Shown here: one piece after another, positions 23,489 to 34,537 of the stretch | Position numbering within the stretch: position 1 is the stretch's first letter | How the letters are laid out: every line of letters begins with the position of its first letter | NCBI RefSeq assembly: GCF_001875655.1 | Contig: NZ_MKEQ01000001.1 | Location: 2,356,001 to 2,420,000 of the forward strand | DNA length: 64,000 nt | DNA from: Enterobacter hormaechei ATCC 49162 | GTDB lineage: Bacteria; Pseudomonadota; Gammaproteobacteria; Enterobacterales; Enterobacteriaceae | Direction of reading: 5' to 3' | The notes under the pieces: generated by a model | Databases searched by the model: none | What the model was told of the DNA's origin: nothing | The model's input: only the letters and a program-made list of their open reading frames with translations | Position numbers and translations under genes: made by a program

Positions 23489-26400
23489 CTAAAACTCAAA
23501 CTGATAGAGCAGATCAAGTGCCTGGTCTACGCCGGACACTGCTTCCAGATATAGCTTAGGCATCAGGCGATAACGTAACGTGAGTGTAGCCAGTGAGTCA
23601 AAGATCCCCACGCCATATTTTACCTGTAGACCCGGCAGTACATAGCCGCTGACCACTACCTGCGAAGAGTCACCCACGCCCTGAGTGTCCAGCGCCAGAT
23701 TGCTTACGCCAAACGTCTCGCCGATTTTACCCACAACCTGACCACTTTGTGCAACCCCCAGACCGACTAACATTGATGTCATTGCCGCGCCATCGCCCTG
23801 TTGACTATCCAGACCCTGGCCGCGCAGCAGGTAAGAGAGCGCTTCCTGTTGCGACATGGCCGGGTCAGAGAAGATCTCTGCCTTAGGTTCGTCGGCGGAG
23901 CCCGTCACGCGCACGCCTGCAATCACATCATCTTCGGTGGCTTCCGGGTTGCGGATCGCTTCGATATTGAGCACCGGCTGATCCGGTGGACCGGAGAACA
24001 GCAGTTCGCCTTTACGCACAATCAAATCCTGACCGTAGGCATGGAAGCGCCCTTCAGGAATATTGATTTGTCCATTCAGACCAAGCCCCTGTTGATCCTG
24101 CGCCACTTTCAGGTCACCCGTCAGTCTCGCCTTCAGCCCAAACGCGTCCAAACGCACGTTATTCCCCACGTGCACGATAAGATTACTATTGATCGGTATG
24201 CCAGCGCTCTTCTGTTCAACAGGTTTCAGATTTTCATTGAGCATAACTTCGTCACTGGAGACGCCCACCGCGCTTTCCGGCACCTCGTGAACCACGATGC
24301 GCGCCCACGGTACGTCAACACGGCCGTCCAGGGTGAAGAGACTCGGCGTTGCCTCAAAGACCACGTCTGGCGACACGTCCAGCCGCACCATCGGCGGTAC
24401 CGTGATACGCACCCTGCTGCCCTTGGCCGCAATACGGGCGCGCCAGTTGTCGAGCTGGCTCCAGTCTGCGTCACCGCTCAGGTTGATTTGTCCCTGCTGC
24501 GTCAGCACTGAGCCACTCAGGGTTGAGCTTTGGCCGTTAAAGTTCATCGTCAGCTGGCTTGGCTGCATATCGAACGGCATAAAGTTACCGTCAATGTCCA
24601 CGCCGTTTAACCGCATCTGGCCAAACAGCTGCGGGCTTTGCGCATCCCCCGCCAGACGCAGGTTGGCGCTGAGCATCCCCGCCGCCTTTTCTCCCCGCGA
24701 GAAGATCGGATTCACCATCGCCAGGTTGAAGTTGCGGATATTGACGTTACCGCCGAGATTGCGTCGGCCTTGCGGATCGGTAATTTGCACCTGTCCGTCA
24801 AACTGACCGTTGTTGGTCAGGCGGATCAGCCACCCGAGTTCTGCGCGATTGTTACGCAGGTCAGCGTTCAGATTCAGGGTATCGAACGCCACCGGCAGCG
24901 GCGCGTCATTGACCTCCTGCGTCACCTTCACGTTACGCCCTGAGAGGGTAACGCTGCCCTGCGGCAGACCCTCTTTGGTGGTGTCCCACGCAACGTCCGC
25001 TTTACCGCTAAAGACGCCGCTGGCCTGGGTGGTTTCCGGCATAAACGGTTTCAGCATCGCCAGGTCGAAACGGTTGAGGTTGATCTGCGCACGTCCTTCC
25101 GCACCCGCATCAATGGTCTGCGGCACGCACAGCTCAGCATTCGGGTTAGTCCAGCAGTGTGGCCCAATGCTGATCTTTTGCTCTGCGTTGCGGTAGTCCA
25201 GCGCGACAGACCGCGACAGCACCAGCGGCCCTACCGGCGTGCTAAAGCGAGTGTTATCCAGAACGCCTTTCCAGCGCGTCGCCTGGCGGTCAAAACTGCC
25301 CGTCAGGTGAAGCTGACCGGAGACCGGCTCGCCCTGTACCCGTAGCTGGAGATCGTGCTGCTTTTCGTTCCCTTTTGCCGCCAGCGTGACCAGACTGATG
25401 TTCACGTCCGGCTGAGAGATGCGCTCCACGCGCAGATCCAGGTTTCCGCCGATCTGATCGGTGGATTTCACGTCTCCCTCGACACGCACGCGGGCAATGG
25501 AAAGTTCCTGCCAGCGCAGATTATTGGCGGTGATGTCCGCCAGCAACTGCGGCGCCTCCACCGTACCGCGAACCTTCACTAACCCTTTCGCCGTACCGCC
25601 CAGACCCGGCAGGGCGTTATCGAGATTCGGCGCGTCGATGGTGGCATCCAGATTGAGGTCTTTCACGCCCAGCTCGCCTTTGATATCCGCCGTGTTGCGA
25701 CCCAGCGCCACGTGCAGGCCCGGGATCACCCACTGGAGATAGCTGTTGCCCTTAAGCGAGCCTTCTACGTTGACTTTGTTCTGCTTCACGTTGCCGGTGA
25801 GCTTGAGTTCCGGCACGTCCATCTGCCAGGTGCCCCCGTACAGGCTGCCGCGGGTTTTGATCAGGCCATCCAGTTTTGACGGCCACTCCGGGACCTCTTT
25901 AGCGGTGTTGATCCCGGTCAGCTTCAGCTCGCCGCGCCAGCTGATCGCCTGCTGCCAGTCGAGCAGCGCGGTCAGCTCGGTTTTCCCTTCCAGCGCCGCC
26001 ACGGTCAGCTTGTCGAGGTTAACCTGCAACTCGTTACCCTTCGCATCCAGGGTAATATCGGCGGGCGGTACATCCTGCCCCTTCACTGCCGTGCGGAACG
26101 ACAGCGTGTAGTCGGTCATTTTGCCACTCAGCTTTAGCTTCAGATCGTCAGCCTGGAACTGCTTTTCGCCGGTGAACGGCCAGTAAAGCTGCTTGCTGAC
26201 AACCTCAAGGTTGAGCGGTAGACCAGCCTCTGCCAGCTGGGTTTGCCCGCGCAGCACCATATCCACCGGGCCGGAAAGGTTCACGCCGAACTCAAGCTTC
26301 TCCCGTAGCGCGCCGCCGACTTTCACCTTGACCTTTTCGCCCTTCAGCGGATCGATGTTCAGGGCGCTGTTCAGCGTAATATCCACCGGCCAGTTGTCGC

Positions 26401-27265
26401 GCAGCAGCGCATTGCCGGAGGCATTCACCGACCCCTGATTGGTGTCGATATCCAGCGCGTCGAGCTTCATGTTGCCGTCGATACTGCTGACTTTAAGCAG
26501 CATGTTGAAGACCGTCAGATCGGTATCGCCGGTCAGACGCAGCTGTTCACCCTTAAACTCTTCGATATTGAGGTTCAGCGGCAGATGCACGTCGGTCATC
26601 TCCGGCAGGACTGGCTTAGAGAAGAGATCTTTCAGCGTTTCGCCCAGCGGTTTTTCTTCCGGCTGCGGGTTCTGGATCTTCGGCTCGACGATCTCCTCCT
26701 GCGCCACGTCGGCCACCTTCGGCAGCGCAATCAGCAGCCCTTGCAGGGAGGTAGGGGTCAGGGTGAGGTTTTTCTCCTGCCAGCGCAGGCCGGAGGTGAA
26801 ATCCATCACGGATACCGTCGTGTCGTCGATTTTGATATTGACGTTATCCAGCGCGACCCGGTAGAGCGCAATCGGGTACGGCGTGGAGAGATTCAGCGGA
26901 CCGCTATCCTCCTCTTCGACAGGCTCAGACTTCGGCATTTTTTTGGAATCTATCGCCACGTTAACGTCTTTTAACGACAGATCGTTTACGCACAGCTGGC
27001 TGTCCCGCAGGCAGCCGAGCTTGACCGCCAGATGAAACTCACCCGCGTTTACCGCCACGCCGGGCTGTTCATAACGGATATTTTTCAGGCGCAGATCGCG
27101 CCAGCCGCCCGTCACCTGGCCGATTTCCAGCCCCGGTACCCAGCGGTTCGCGGCGTTAAACAGCAGATGCAGGCCCGTGGTGGTGCCCACCAGAAACGCC
27201 ACCGTACCGAGCAGCAGTACGATAAAAATCAGTACTCCGAGGCTTATCTTCTTCCATAAACTCAT
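23489..27265 (-). CDS. tamB: Translocation and assembly module subunit TamB
   Basis: 1258-residue inner-membrane-anchored, periplasm-spanning protein. A single N-terminal membrane helix ([20 protein letters not shown]) is followed by a very long beta-rich periplasmic region with AsmA-like repeats and the C-terminal DUF490 domain. It works with the outer-membrane barrel TamA in outer-membrane protein assembly and, by analogy with other AsmA-like proteins, in phospholipid transport. Its start overlaps the tamA stop by 4 bases (ATGA). Length matches E. coli TamB (1259). Confidence 0.97.
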   Translation of the reverse strand: MSLWKKISLGVLIFIVLLLGTVAFLVGTTTGLHLLFNAANRWVPGLEIGQVTGGWRDLRLKNIRYEQPGVAVNAGEFHLAVKLGCLRDSQLCVNDLSLKDVNVAIDSKKMPKSEPVEEEDSGPLNLSTPYPIALYRVALDNVNIKIDDTTVSVMDFTSGLRWQEKNLTLTPTSLQGLLIALPKVADVAQEEIVEPKIQNPQPEEKPLGETLKDLFSKPVLPEMTDVHLPLNLNIEEFKGEQLRLTGDTDLTVFNMLLKVSSIDGNMKLDALDIDTNQGSVNASGNALLRDNWPVDITLNSALNIDPLKGEKVKVKVGGALREKLEFGVNLSGPVDMVLRGQTQLAEAGLPLNLEVVSKQLYWPFTGEKQFQADDLKLKLSGKMTDYTLSFRTAVKGQDVPPADITLDAKGNELQVNLDKLTVAALEGKTELTALLDWQQAISWRGELKLTGINTAKEVPEWPSKLDGLIKTRGSLYGGTWQMDVPELKLTGNVKQNKVNVEGSLKGNSYLQWVIPGLHVALGRNTADIKGELGVKDLNLDATIDAPNLDNALPGLGGTAKGLVKVRGTVEAPQLLADITANNLRWQELSIARVRVEGDVKSTDQIGGNLDLRVERISQPDVNISLVTLAAKGNEKQHDLQLRVQGEPVSGQLHLTGSFDRQATRWKGVLDNTRFSTPVGPLVLSRSVALDYRNAEQKISIGPHCWTNPNAELCVPQTIDAGAEGRAQINLNRFDLAMLKPFMPETTQASGVFSGKADVAWDTTKEGLPQGSVTLSGRNVKVTQEVNDAPLPVAFDTLNLNADLRNNRAELGWLIRLTNNGQFDGQVQITDPQGRRNLGGNVNIRNFNLAMVNPIFSRGEKAAGMLSANLRLAGDAQSPQLFGQMRLNGVDIDGNFMPFDMQPSQLTMNFNGQSSTLSGSVLTQQGQINLSGDADWSQLDNWRARIAAKGSRVRITVPPMVRLDVSPDVVFEATPSLFTLDGRVDVPWARIVVHEVPESAVGVSSDEVMLNENLKPVEQKSAGIPINSNLIVHVGNNVRLDAFGLKARLTGDLKVAQDQQGLGLNGQINIPEGRFHAYGQDLIVRKGELLFSGPPDQPVLNIEAIRNPEATEDDVIAGVRVTGSADEPKAEIFSDPAMSQQEALSYLLRGQGLDSQQGDGAAMTSMLVGLGVAQSGQVVGKIGETFGVSNLALDTQGVGDSSQVVVSGYVLPGLQVKYGVGIFDSLATLTLRYRLMPKLYLEAVSGVDQALDLLYQFEF

Positions 27266-28995
27266 AATTCAGGCCCCAGACCGATGTAAAACTGTAAACC
27301 GTGTTCGTCTTTGTCGCCCACCGGAACGGCGAAATCGAGCTTGATTGGCCCGACCGGTGACTGCCAGCGCACGCCCACACCCGCGCCGGTTTTGAAATCG
27401 CTGCGGCGGATATCGTTCACCGCCTCACCGCCGTCAACGAACATGGCGCCCCACCATTTGCCGCTGACGTTGTACTGGTACTCCAGCGAGCCGGTCGCCA
27501 GTTTGGAGGCCCCGGTCAACTGGCCTTTGTCGTTTTCAGGTGAGATCGATTTGTACTTATACCCGCGAATGCTGCGGTCGCCCCCGGCGAAGAAGCGCAG
27601 ATCCGGCGGGACGCGTTCGAAGTCACCGGTTTCGATCCAGCCGAGGTTGCCGCGAACCACAAAGCGGTGTTTGTCATAGAGGGTGCGGATCCAGACGTTT
27701 TGCGCCTGCACCACAGAGAAATCCACGTCTGAGCCCCAGGCGGAGTTGGAATAATCGATGGAGTAGCGCTGGGAATCGCCCCAGGTCGGCATCAGGCCAC
27801 CGCGTGAGCGGGTACGGCTGATCATCACGCCCGGATAAAGCAGCATGGTGGTGTTGGTGACGTTTGCCTGGGTAAAGTGGTCAAGGCTCCAGCGCAGGTT
27901 AATGGCGCGCTGCCAGCCGCTGGAGAGATCCCAGTAACGTGACACGGCAAGCGTGGTGGAGTCTGACTCGGTATCGTTCAAATCGGTGCGCTTGAAGCCG
28001 CCCTGAACCAGGTAATACTGCTCAAGCGGATTTTTCAGCAGCGGCATTTTATAGCTGAAGTCGAGCTGCTGTTCCGGAGCCGAGATGCTGGCGCTGGTGG
28101 TCAGGCTGTGGCCGTAGGAGTTCATCCACGGCTTTTTCCACGAGGCTTTCACGCGCGGGCCAACGTCCGTCGAGTAGCCCACACCGGTCTCAATCGTATT
28201 CTCGGTGCGCGGAGAGACCACGCCATGCAGCGGCAATACTTTGGTTTTGCGCGATTTTTCAAATTCAGGGGCAACAATCACCGAGTTAAACCAGCCGGTG
28301 GCCGATAAACGACGGTTGAGTTCGCCCAGATCGCTGGACTGGTAGTAGTCGCCCTTTTTAAACGGCACCAGGTTTTGCAGATACTCGTCACGGATTTGCG
28401 ATCCTTCGAAGGTTACATCGCCAAACCGGTAGCGCTCGCCGCTGTCGTAATCGATATCCCAGAATGCCTGACGTCGCTCAAGCGCAACGCCCAGCTGGCT
28501 TTTGTTGAACTGGCTGTCGAAGTAGCCTTTGCGCAGCGAAACGCTGGTTAATGATTTTTTAAAGCGATCGTAATCCCCGTGATTGAGCACGGTGCCCACT
28601 TTCGGGCGGGTGCTGAGCAGATCCAGGTAATCACGATCCGTGCGCGCACCGCCGCGCAGTACCACGTTCGTGCCGCCAATCAGGACGGGTTCGCCCGGCG
28701 AGACGCGGGCAATCAACACCTGACGTCCTTTCGCCGGGGGCGGGCGTAAATCGAAATCAATGGTGGGTTCGTAGTACCCCAACGCCTTTAAGCCTTCGCG
28801 GATGGCGTCATCCACGCGCGCGCGAAAACGCCGATCCGGCGTGACCTCATCGCTCTGGATGGTGGAAAGCTGCGCACGCACGTTTTTTTCCAGCGCCCCG
28901 GATAACCCCTCAACCTGCAAACGGACATTCGCCGCGCTGGCAATCCCGCTGGTCAGCATTAAACTGACTAAACATAACTGGCGGATCTTTGTCAC
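27262..28995 (-). CDS. tamA: Translocation and assembly module outer-membrane protein TamA
   Basis: 577-residue Omp85-family protein with a signal peptide ending near ASAANVRLQ, three POTRA domains and a 16-strand C-terminal barrel. The barrel contains [13 protein letters not shown] (the conserved RGY/F lid-lock motif). The protein ends in LGPEL, as in E. coli. The start is taken as GTG at 28995 with AGGAG upstream. This gives the exact E. coli length, whereas the ATG-type frame at 29034 adds 13 residues. Partner of TamB. Confidence 0.96.
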   Translation of the reverse strand: MTKIRQLCLVSLMLTSGIASAANVRLQVEGLSGALEKNVRAQLSTIQSDEVTPDRRFRARVDDAIREGLKALGYYEPTIDFDLRPPPAKGRQVLIARVSPGEPVLIGGTNVVLRGGARTDRDYLDLLSTRPKVGTVLNHGDYDRFKKSLTSVSLRKGYFDSQFNKSQLGVALERRQAFWDIDYDSGERYRFGDVTFEGSQIRDEYLQNLVPFKKGDYYQSSDLGELNRRLSATGWFNSVIVAPEFEKSRKTKVLPLHGVVSPRTENTIETGVGYSTDVGPRVKASWKKPWMNSYGHSLTTSASISAPEQQLDFSYKMPLLKNPLEQYYLVQGGFKRTDLNDTESDSTTLAVSRYWDLSSGWQRAINLRWSLDHFTQANVTNTTMLLYPGVMISRTRSRGGLMPTWGDSQRYSIDYSNSAWGSDVDFSVVQAQNVWIRTLYDKHRFVVRGNLGWIETGDFERVPPDLRFFAGGDRSIRGYKYKSISPENDKGQLTGASKLATGSLEYQYNVSGKWWGAMFVDGGEAVNDIRRSDFKTGAGVGVRWQSPVGPIKLDFAVPVGDKDEHGLQFYIGLGPEL

Positions 28996-29219
28996 GTTTT
29001 CTCCTGAATATCCCTGTTTCCACCCTGGAAGCAAATGCAGTGCCGCTCCGCGGCAAAATACGGCCTGAAAGCCAAAAACCCAAATTACGGGTTGAAAAAG
29101 GGTGCAACACCCAAATATTTCTTATGATTAAATCTAGACTCATTCATCGCATTTATTGTGTTCAATTAAACGCTTCGTGACAACCTTAACCGAAACAACG
29201 CTACCCGGGAGGCCCCACC

Positions 29220-29861
29220 GTGAGTTTATTCGATAAAAAGCATCTGGTATCACAAGCCGATGCATTACCGGGACGCAACACCCCTATGCCAGTGGCAACC
29301 TTACACGCCGTAAACAACCATTCCATGACAAACGTTCCTGATGGCATGGAGATCGCCCTGTTTGCCATGGGCTGCTTCTGGGGCGTAGAACGCCTGTTCT
29401 GGCAACTGCCGGGCGTGTACAGCACCGCTGCGGGCTACACCGGAGGATATACGCCTAACCCAACCTACCGCGAAGTCTGTTCCGGCGAGACCGGTCACGC
29501 CGAAGCGGTGCGTGTGGTGTATGACCCGAGCGTCATCAGCTATGAACAGCTGCTCCAGGTATTCTGGGAAAACCATGACCCGGCGCAGGGCATGCGTCAG
29601 GGTAACGATCACGGCACCCAATACCGCTCGGCCATCTATCCGCTCACCCCGGAGCAGGAGGCCGCGGCCCACGCCAGCCTGACGCGTTTCCAGGAAGCGA
29701 TGCAGGCCGCCGGTGATAAACGTCAGGTCACGACGGAGATCGCGACCGCGAAACCGTTCTACTATGCTGAAGACGACCACCAGCAGTACCTGCATAAAAA
29801 TCCGTACGGTTACTGCGGGATTGGCGGCATCGGCGTTTGCCTGCCTCCTCAGCAGGCCTGA
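29220..29861 (+). CDS. msrA: Peptide methionine sulfoxide reductase A
   Basis: 213-residue enzyme reducing the S-epimer of methionine sulfoxide in proteins, using thioredoxin. The catalytic motif GCFWGVER is clear, and the recycling cysteines sit near the C-terminus ([14 protein letters not shown]). The start is GTG at 29220, giving [10 protein letters not shown] as in E. coli, with a GGGAGG site upstream. Divergent from tamA. Its stop codon abuts the stop of the LacI-type gene with no gap, marking the left edge of the inserted catabolic block. Confidence 0.97.
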   Translation: MSLFDKKHLVSQADALPGRNTPMPVATLHAVNNHSMTNVPDGMEIALFAMGCFWGVERLFWQLPGVYSTAAGYTGGYTPNPTYREVCSGETGHAEAVRVVYDPSVISYEQLLQVFWENHDPAQGMRQGNDHGTQYRSAIYPLTPEQEAAAHASLTRFQEAMQAAGDKRQVTTEIATAKPFYYAEDDHQQYLHKNPYGYCGIGGIGVCLPPQQA

Positions 29862-30920
29862 TTACTCCAGCAGCGCCACGCGAGCCGCGTGGCGCGTGGC
29901 ATTACTCACCGAACCGTAATCAATGACCTTCCCCTGCAACAGCAGGTTAAAAACCGGCGCCTGTGGCCGGTTGAGCCGTGTTTGCAGCAAATGCACCGCT
30001 TCTATGCCCAACTCCCGGCACGGCACCGTGATCCCCGTGATGGGCTTTTCAAGCCGGTTTGCTAAATTCCACGCAAAATCAGTGGTGATGATGGAGATGT
30101 CCTCCGGCACGCGCAGCCCATGCCGCTGTAACGCCTTCAGCACACCCTCGGTCATGCTGGTGCTGTTGGGAAAAATGACCTCTGGCCATTGCGCTCTGTC
30201 GTGACGTAACAGCCACTCATCCAGTTCGCGCTCAGCCTCTTCAGCGGTAAACCACTCCGTGACCAGTAAATCCCGCTGTGGCTCAAACGCCACGTGAAAA
30301 TGCCGGTACGCCTCTTTAATGCCGTCCAGCCGGGCATAGAGCGTGTCCCGGCGCAGGCAGGTAATGGTCAGCACCCGGCGATGGCCCTGTTCGAAGAGAT
30401 ACTGCATTGTGGTAAAGCCAATCGCGCGGTGATCGGGGGAAACCGAATCCAGCACCCGGTCCCGGTCCACGGAATTAATTAATACACAGGGTTTATTCAG
30501 GGTGCTGGCCAGCTTAAATATGGTTGAATCATCCGTACCAATGATAATTATTGCGTTTATATTTTTATGGCTGGCCTTTTCCATAAATAATTTTACATCC
30601 GCATTCTGTTCCTCCAGTCCGCAATAACTGATCCAGACATTATGGCGCGCGCTGGCTTCAGCGATGCCTTTGGTCACTTCCAGATAAAAAATATCCCCAC
30701 GTCCCTGAAACGTTCTCTCAGGCGCAAATACAGCGATTCCGTTAATTAACAGCCGCCCGCTTGCCATCGATTCCAGCACGCCAAGCTCCCGTGCGGTGCG
30801 GACAATGGCCTCCCGGGCCTTGTCGCTGGTATAAGACTTGCCGCTCAACACCCTGGAAACCGTGCTCACGGAATAGCCCGTCAGGGACGCGATCTCCTCC
30901 ATTTTTAACTTGCCCGGCAT
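29862..30920 (-). CDS. LacI-family transcriptional regulator
   Basis: 352-residue repressor. The N-terminal LacI HTH (KMEEIASLTGYSVSTVSRVLSG) is intact, with a hinge near residues 45-60 and a periplasmic-binding-protein-like sugar domain behind it. It is divergent from the oxidoreductase operon starting at 31113, so it most likely represses that operon and itself. The inducer is unknown and the gene is not part of the E. coli K-12 msrA-ytfL arrangement. Candidate operators are described separately. Confidence 0.9.
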   Translation of the reverse strand: MPGKLKMEEIASLTGYSVSTVSRVLSGKSYTSDKAREAIVRTARELGVLESMASGRLLINGIAVFAPERTFQGRGDIFYLEVTKGIAEASARHNVWISYCGLEEQNADVKLFMEKASHKNINAIIIIGTDDSTIFKLASTLNKPCVLINSVDRDRVLDSVSPDHRAIGFTTMQYLFEQGHRRVLTITCLRRDTLYARLDGIKEAYRHFHVAFEPQRDLLVTEWFTAEEAERELDEWLLRHDRAQWPEVIFPNSTSMTEGVLKALQRHGLRVPEDISIITTDFAWNLANRLEKPITGITVPCRELGIEAVHLLQTRLNRPQAPVFNLLLQGKVIDYGSVSNATRHAARVALLE

Positions 30921-30947
30921 AGTGTGACCTCGCTCTCAATCAGTTTT

Positions 30948-30961
30948 TGCAAATATTTGCA
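30948..30961. promoter_or_regulatory. Candidate LacI-type operator
   Basis: TGCAAATATTTGCA is an exact 14-bp palindrome located 27 bases upstream of the LacI-type gene start, in the divergent intergenic region. A second looser inverted pair, AACCA / TGGTT, flanks an AT core just downstream (around 30980-31005). Both are positioned to control the two divergent transcripts. Confidence 0.6.
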
Positions 30962-31112
30962 GAAACAGCGCATTGATTTTAAAACCAAATTTCAAAATGG
31001 TTGGAGTTTACTTATTGACCTTGCGAGTATTCTCACAAAAACACATTGTCGCTACGGCTCGCCTTTCCTATTTTTCGCTCATCACGCTTTCTGACTGAAA
31101 TTAAGGTGAGAC

Positions 31113-32264
31113 ATGGAGAAGGTACGTTTTGGCATTATTGGTATAGGTAATATCGGTACGGTCCACGCGCGCTATTTACTGGCCGGGACCGTCAGCGATG
31201 CCTGCCTTGCGGCAGTGTGCGATAACGCGACGGAAAAGCATCCGGCGATTCGTCAGCTGGTGGGCGGCATTCCGCTGTTCAGCGATGCGCAGGAGATGCT
31301 CCAGAGCGGGCTTATCGATGCGGTGATTGTCGCCACGCCGCATTACGACCACCCTCGCCTGTCGATGCTGGCAATGCGCAACGGCATCCATACCCTGTGT
31401 GAGAAGCCAGCTGGCGTCTATACCGCGCAGGTGCAGGAGATGAACGCCTGCGCCCGGGAATGCGACGTGGTGTTCGGCATCATGTATAACCAACGGCCCA
31501 ATCCGCTGTATCAGAAAGTGAAAGATCTGATCGACAGCGGCGAGCTGGGCGAGATCCGCCGCTCCAGCTGGATCATCACCAACTGGTATCGCTCGCAGAG
31601 TTACTACAATTCCGGCGGCTGGCGTGCGACCTGGAAAGGGGAAGGCGGCGGCGTGCTGCTCAATCAGGATCCGCATCAGCTCGATCTCTGGCAGTGGCTG
31701 GTGGGCATGCCGGTTCGGCTGCGCGCGTTTTGCCAGTTCGGGAAGCATCGCGACATTGAAGTGGAAGACGAGGTCACCGCCTATGCGGAGTACGCCAACG
31801 GCGCAACCGGCGTGTTTATCACCACCGTCGCCGAAACGCCGGGCACCAACCGTCTGGAGATCGTGGGCGATCGCGGCAAAGTCGTCGTTGAAGAAGGGAA
31901 GCTGCGCTACTGGCGGCTGCGCGAATCGGAAACCGAGTTTAACGCCCGCTGGCAGAATGGCTTCGGTGAGCCGGAATGCTGGGAGGTGTCTGTCCCTGTT
32001 GCCCCGGAATACAGCGAGCACCACGTCATCACCGCCAACTTCTGCGCCGCCGTGCTGCGCGGCGAGCCGCTGATTGCGCCGGGTCTGGAAGGCATTCGCG
32101 GTTTAACCCTCTCTAACGCCATGCACCTCTCCACCTGGACTGACGACTGGGTTGAGCTACCGCTGAACGAAAAGCAGTACCTGCGCCTGCTTCAGCAGCG
32201 CATCAGCACCTCTGTAGATAAAGGGGCCACCAGCATCACGCTGGATGCCGCGGGCACCTGGTAA
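31113..32264 (+). CDS. Gfo/Idh/MocA family oxidoreductase 1
   Basis: 383-residue NAD(P)-dependent dehydrogenase. The N-terminal Rossmann motif GIIGIGNIGTVHAR, the EKP catalytic-lysine motif in LCEKPAGV and the C-terminal sheet motif GGGVLLNQDPHQLDLWQW are all present. This family oxidises or reduces hydroxyls of sugars, inositols and glycosides. AAGGTGAG precedes the ATG. First gene of a five-gene operon; the next gene starts 15 bases after its stop. The substrate is not deducible from sequence alone. Confidence 0.9.
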   Translation: MEKVRFGIIGIGNIGTVHARYLLAGTVSDACLAAVCDNATEKHPAIRQLVGGIPLFSDAQEMLQSGLIDAVIVATPHYDHPRLSMLAMRNGIHTLCEKPAGVYTAQVQEMNACARECDVVFGIMYNQRPNPLYQKVKDLIDSGELGEIRRSSWIITNWYRSQSYYNSGGWRATWKGEGGGVLLNQDPHQLDLWQWLVGMPVRLRAFCQFGKHRDIEVEDEVTAYAEYANGATGVFITTVAETPGTNRLEIVGDRGKVVVEEGKLRYWRLRESETEFNARWQNGFGEPECWEVSVPVAPEYSEHHVITANFCAAVLRGEPLIAPGLEGIRGLTLSNAMHLSTWTDDWVELPLNEKQYLRLLQQRISTSVDKGATSITLDAAGTW

Positions 32265-32279
32265 CACCGGAGAAGATCG

Positions 32280-33458
32280 ATGTTAAATGTCGCTATTGTG
32301 GGAACGGGAAATATCTCCCATAACCATATTCAGGGTTATTTGCAGTTTGGACAGCGCTGCCGGATCGTTGCGCTGGTTGATATCTACCCGGAGAAAGCGG
32401 AAGAGAAAAAAGCGCGTTATGGCCTGACGGACGCCCGCGTGTACGCCAGCCACCAGCAGATGCTGGCGGACGCGCTTTCCATCGATATCGTTGACGTCTG
32501 CACCCCACCCTATGTTCATGCGGAGATCAGCATTGACGCGCTTCATGCTGGCTGTCATGTGCTGTGCGAAAAACCGATGGCCGCCTCGCTGGAAGAGTGT
32601 GATGCGATGATCGCCGCCCAGCAGGCCAGCGGAAAAACGCTCTCCATTATTGCCCAGAACCGTTTTACCGATGCCTTCTGGCGCTTAAAAGCGGCGCTGG
32701 ATTCCGGCCTCGCCGGAAAAATTTGTCATGCGCAGGTGGATTCCTTCTGGTGGCGCGGACACTGCTACTACGACCTGTGGTGGCGCGGCACGTGGGAAAA
32801 GGAAGGGGGCGGCTGCACGCTGAACCACGCGGTGCACCATATCGACGCCATTCAGTGGATGCTCGGCTTTCCGTCTGAGGTGGTGGCGATGATGACCAAC
32901 GTGGCGCATGACAATGCCGAAGTGGAAGACCTTAGCGCCGCGATATTCAAATACCCCAGCGGCGCGCTTACGCAGCTTACCGCCTCGGTGGTGCACCACG
33001 GGGAAGATCAGAAAATCATTATCCAGGGTGATAAAGCCCGAATCTCCGCCCCGTGGCAGGCTTATGCCAGCGTGAGTGCTGACAACGGCTTCCCGCAGGA
33101 GACCCACGATCTTGAGCGAGAATCTCAGCTTAATGCCGTTTTCCAGGCGACACCCAGGCTCGAATGGACCCTGCACACCGGGCAGATTAACGACCTGCTC
33201 CAGAGCATTGAGCGCGGCACGGCCCCGCTGGTGGACGGCGTGCAGGGCAAGCGCTCGCTGGAGCTGATTACTGCGATGTATAAATCCGCCATTACCCGTA
33301 GCGTCGTCTCCCTGCCCATTGGCCGCGACGATCCGTTTTATCGTACCGGCGGGACGAACGCCCTCGCCCCCCGTTTTTATGAAAAATCCGCAAGCGTCGC
33401 CAACTTCAGCGAAGTCGGCGCTATCCCTCTGGGTAAAGATCTGGATCGAGGACTGTAA
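32280..33458 (+). CDS. Gfo/Idh/MocA family oxidoreductase 2
   Basis: 392-residue relative of the preceding protein. The Rossmann motif is VAIVGTGNISHNHI, the catalytic motif is LCEKPMAASLEE, and the substrate-domain motif is GGGCTLNHAVHHIDAIQWMLG with its conserved histidines. An aromatic/basic segment (SFWWRGHCYYDLWWRGTW) near the active site suggests a carbohydrate or glycoside ligand. Stop and next start are separated by 2 bases. Confidence 0.9.
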   Translation: MLNVAIVGTGNISHNHIQGYLQFGQRCRIVALVDIYPEKAEEKKARYGLTDARVYASHQQMLADALSIDIVDVCTPPYVHAEISIDALHAGCHVLCEKPMAASLEECDAMIAAQQASGKTLSIIAQNRFTDAFWRLKAALDSGLAGKICHAQVDSFWWRGHCYYDLWWRGTWEKEGGGCTLNHAVHHIDAIQWMLGFPSEVVAMMTNVAHDNAEVEDLSAAIFKYPSGALTQLTASVVHHGEDQKIIIQGDKARISAPWQAYASVSADNGFPQETHDLERESQLNAVFQATPRLEWTLHTGQINDLLQSIERGTAPLVDGVQGKRSLELITAMYKSAITRSVVSLPIGRDDPFYRTGGTNALAPRFYEKSASVANFSEVGAIPLGKDLDRGL

Positions 33459-33460
33459 CC

Positions 33461-34528
33461 ATGAACAAAAATGACGGAATGAACTACGCGCCGGTGGGCA
33501 AACCGCAGCCGGTGGTACAGGCGGGTGAATTTGTATTTGCCGCCGCCGCGCTCGACCACGGCCATATCTATGGAATGTGTAATGGCCTGATTGAAGCAGG
33601 CGCCACGCTGAAGTGGGTTTACGATCCCGACCCGGCGAAAGTGGAGACGTTTGTTCAGCTGTACCCGCAGGTGAAGGTGGCTGATTCTCTGGACGTTATT
33701 CTCGCCGATGACGAGGTGCGCCTGGTGGCGGGGGCGGCTATCCCCTCCAGACGCTGCGCCCTGGGGCTGAAGGCGATGGCGGCAGGCAAAGACTACTTCA
33801 CGGACAAAGCGCCACTCACCACCCTTGAACAGCTGGCCGACGCCAAAGCGATGGTAGAGAAAACCGGGAAAAAGTACGCGGTCTACTACAGCGAGCGTCT
33901 GCACGTGGAAAGTGCGGTCTTTGCCGGGCAACTGGTGCAGCAGGGTGCCATTGGTCGCGTGGTGCAGACCCTGGGTATGGGGCCGCACCGGGAAGGGACG
34001 GGACGTCCGGAGTGGTTTTACGATCGTCGCGACTTCGGCGGCATCCTGTGCGATATCGGCAGCCACCAGATCGAGCAGTTCCTGTTTTATACCGGCAACC
34101 GCGACGCCACCGTGGTCGCCAGCCAGGTGCGCAACGTTAACCACCCGCAGTATCCCGCATTCGAAGATTTTGGCGACGCGATGCTCAAAGGAGAAAACGG
34201 CGCCAGCGGCTATTTCCGCTGCGACTGGTTCACTCCTGACGGGCTTTCCACCTGGGGCGATGGTCGTCTGACGCTACTTGGTACGGACGGGTATATCGAG
34301 ATCCGTAAATACGTCGATCTCACCCGGGGGGAGCAGGATGTCGTCTACCTCGTCAATAACGAGGGCGAGTTCCGCTATCCGGTGGCCGGGCAGGTTGGGT
34401 TCCCCTACTTTGGCGAACTGATCCTCGACTGCCTGCACCGCACCGAGAATGCCATGACGCAGGCGCATGCTTTCAAAGCGGCCGAACTGTGCGTGAAGGC
34501 ACAAATGCTCGCAAACGCAGCGGACTAA
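33461..34528 (+). CDS. Divergent Gfo/Idh/MocA family protein 3
   Basis: 355-residue member whose signatures are altered. The usual GxGxxG is replaced by AAAALDHGHIYGMCNGL, and the EKP motif appears as TDKAPLTT. The lysine is kept but Glu and Pro are displaced. The C-terminal GGILCDIGSHQIEQFLF segment retains the family histidine. Start ATG 33461 has GAGGA 7 bases upstream. The changes suggest altered or tightly bound cofactor use, or a non-redox role. It belongs to a recognisable subfamily, not a decayed gene, since the frame is fully open. Confidence 0.85.
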   Translation: MNKNDGMNYAPVGKPQPVVQAGEFVFAAAALDHGHIYGMCNGLIEAGATLKWVYDPDPAKVETFVQLYPQVKVADSLDVILADDEVRLVAGAAIPSRRCALGLKAMAAGKDYFTDKAPLTTLEQLADAKAMVEKTGKKYAVYYSERLHVESAVFAGQLVQQGAIGRVVQTLGMGPHREGTGRPEWFYDRRDFGGILCDIGSHQIEQFLFYTGNRDATVVASQVRNVNHPQYPAFEDFGDAMLKGENGASGYFRCDWFTPDGLSTWGDGRLTLLGTDGYIEIRKYVDLTRGEQDVVYLVNNEGEFRYPVAGQVGFPYFGELILDCLHRTENAMTQAHAFKAAELCVKAQMLANAAD

Positions 34529-34537
34529 GGGGGCGTC

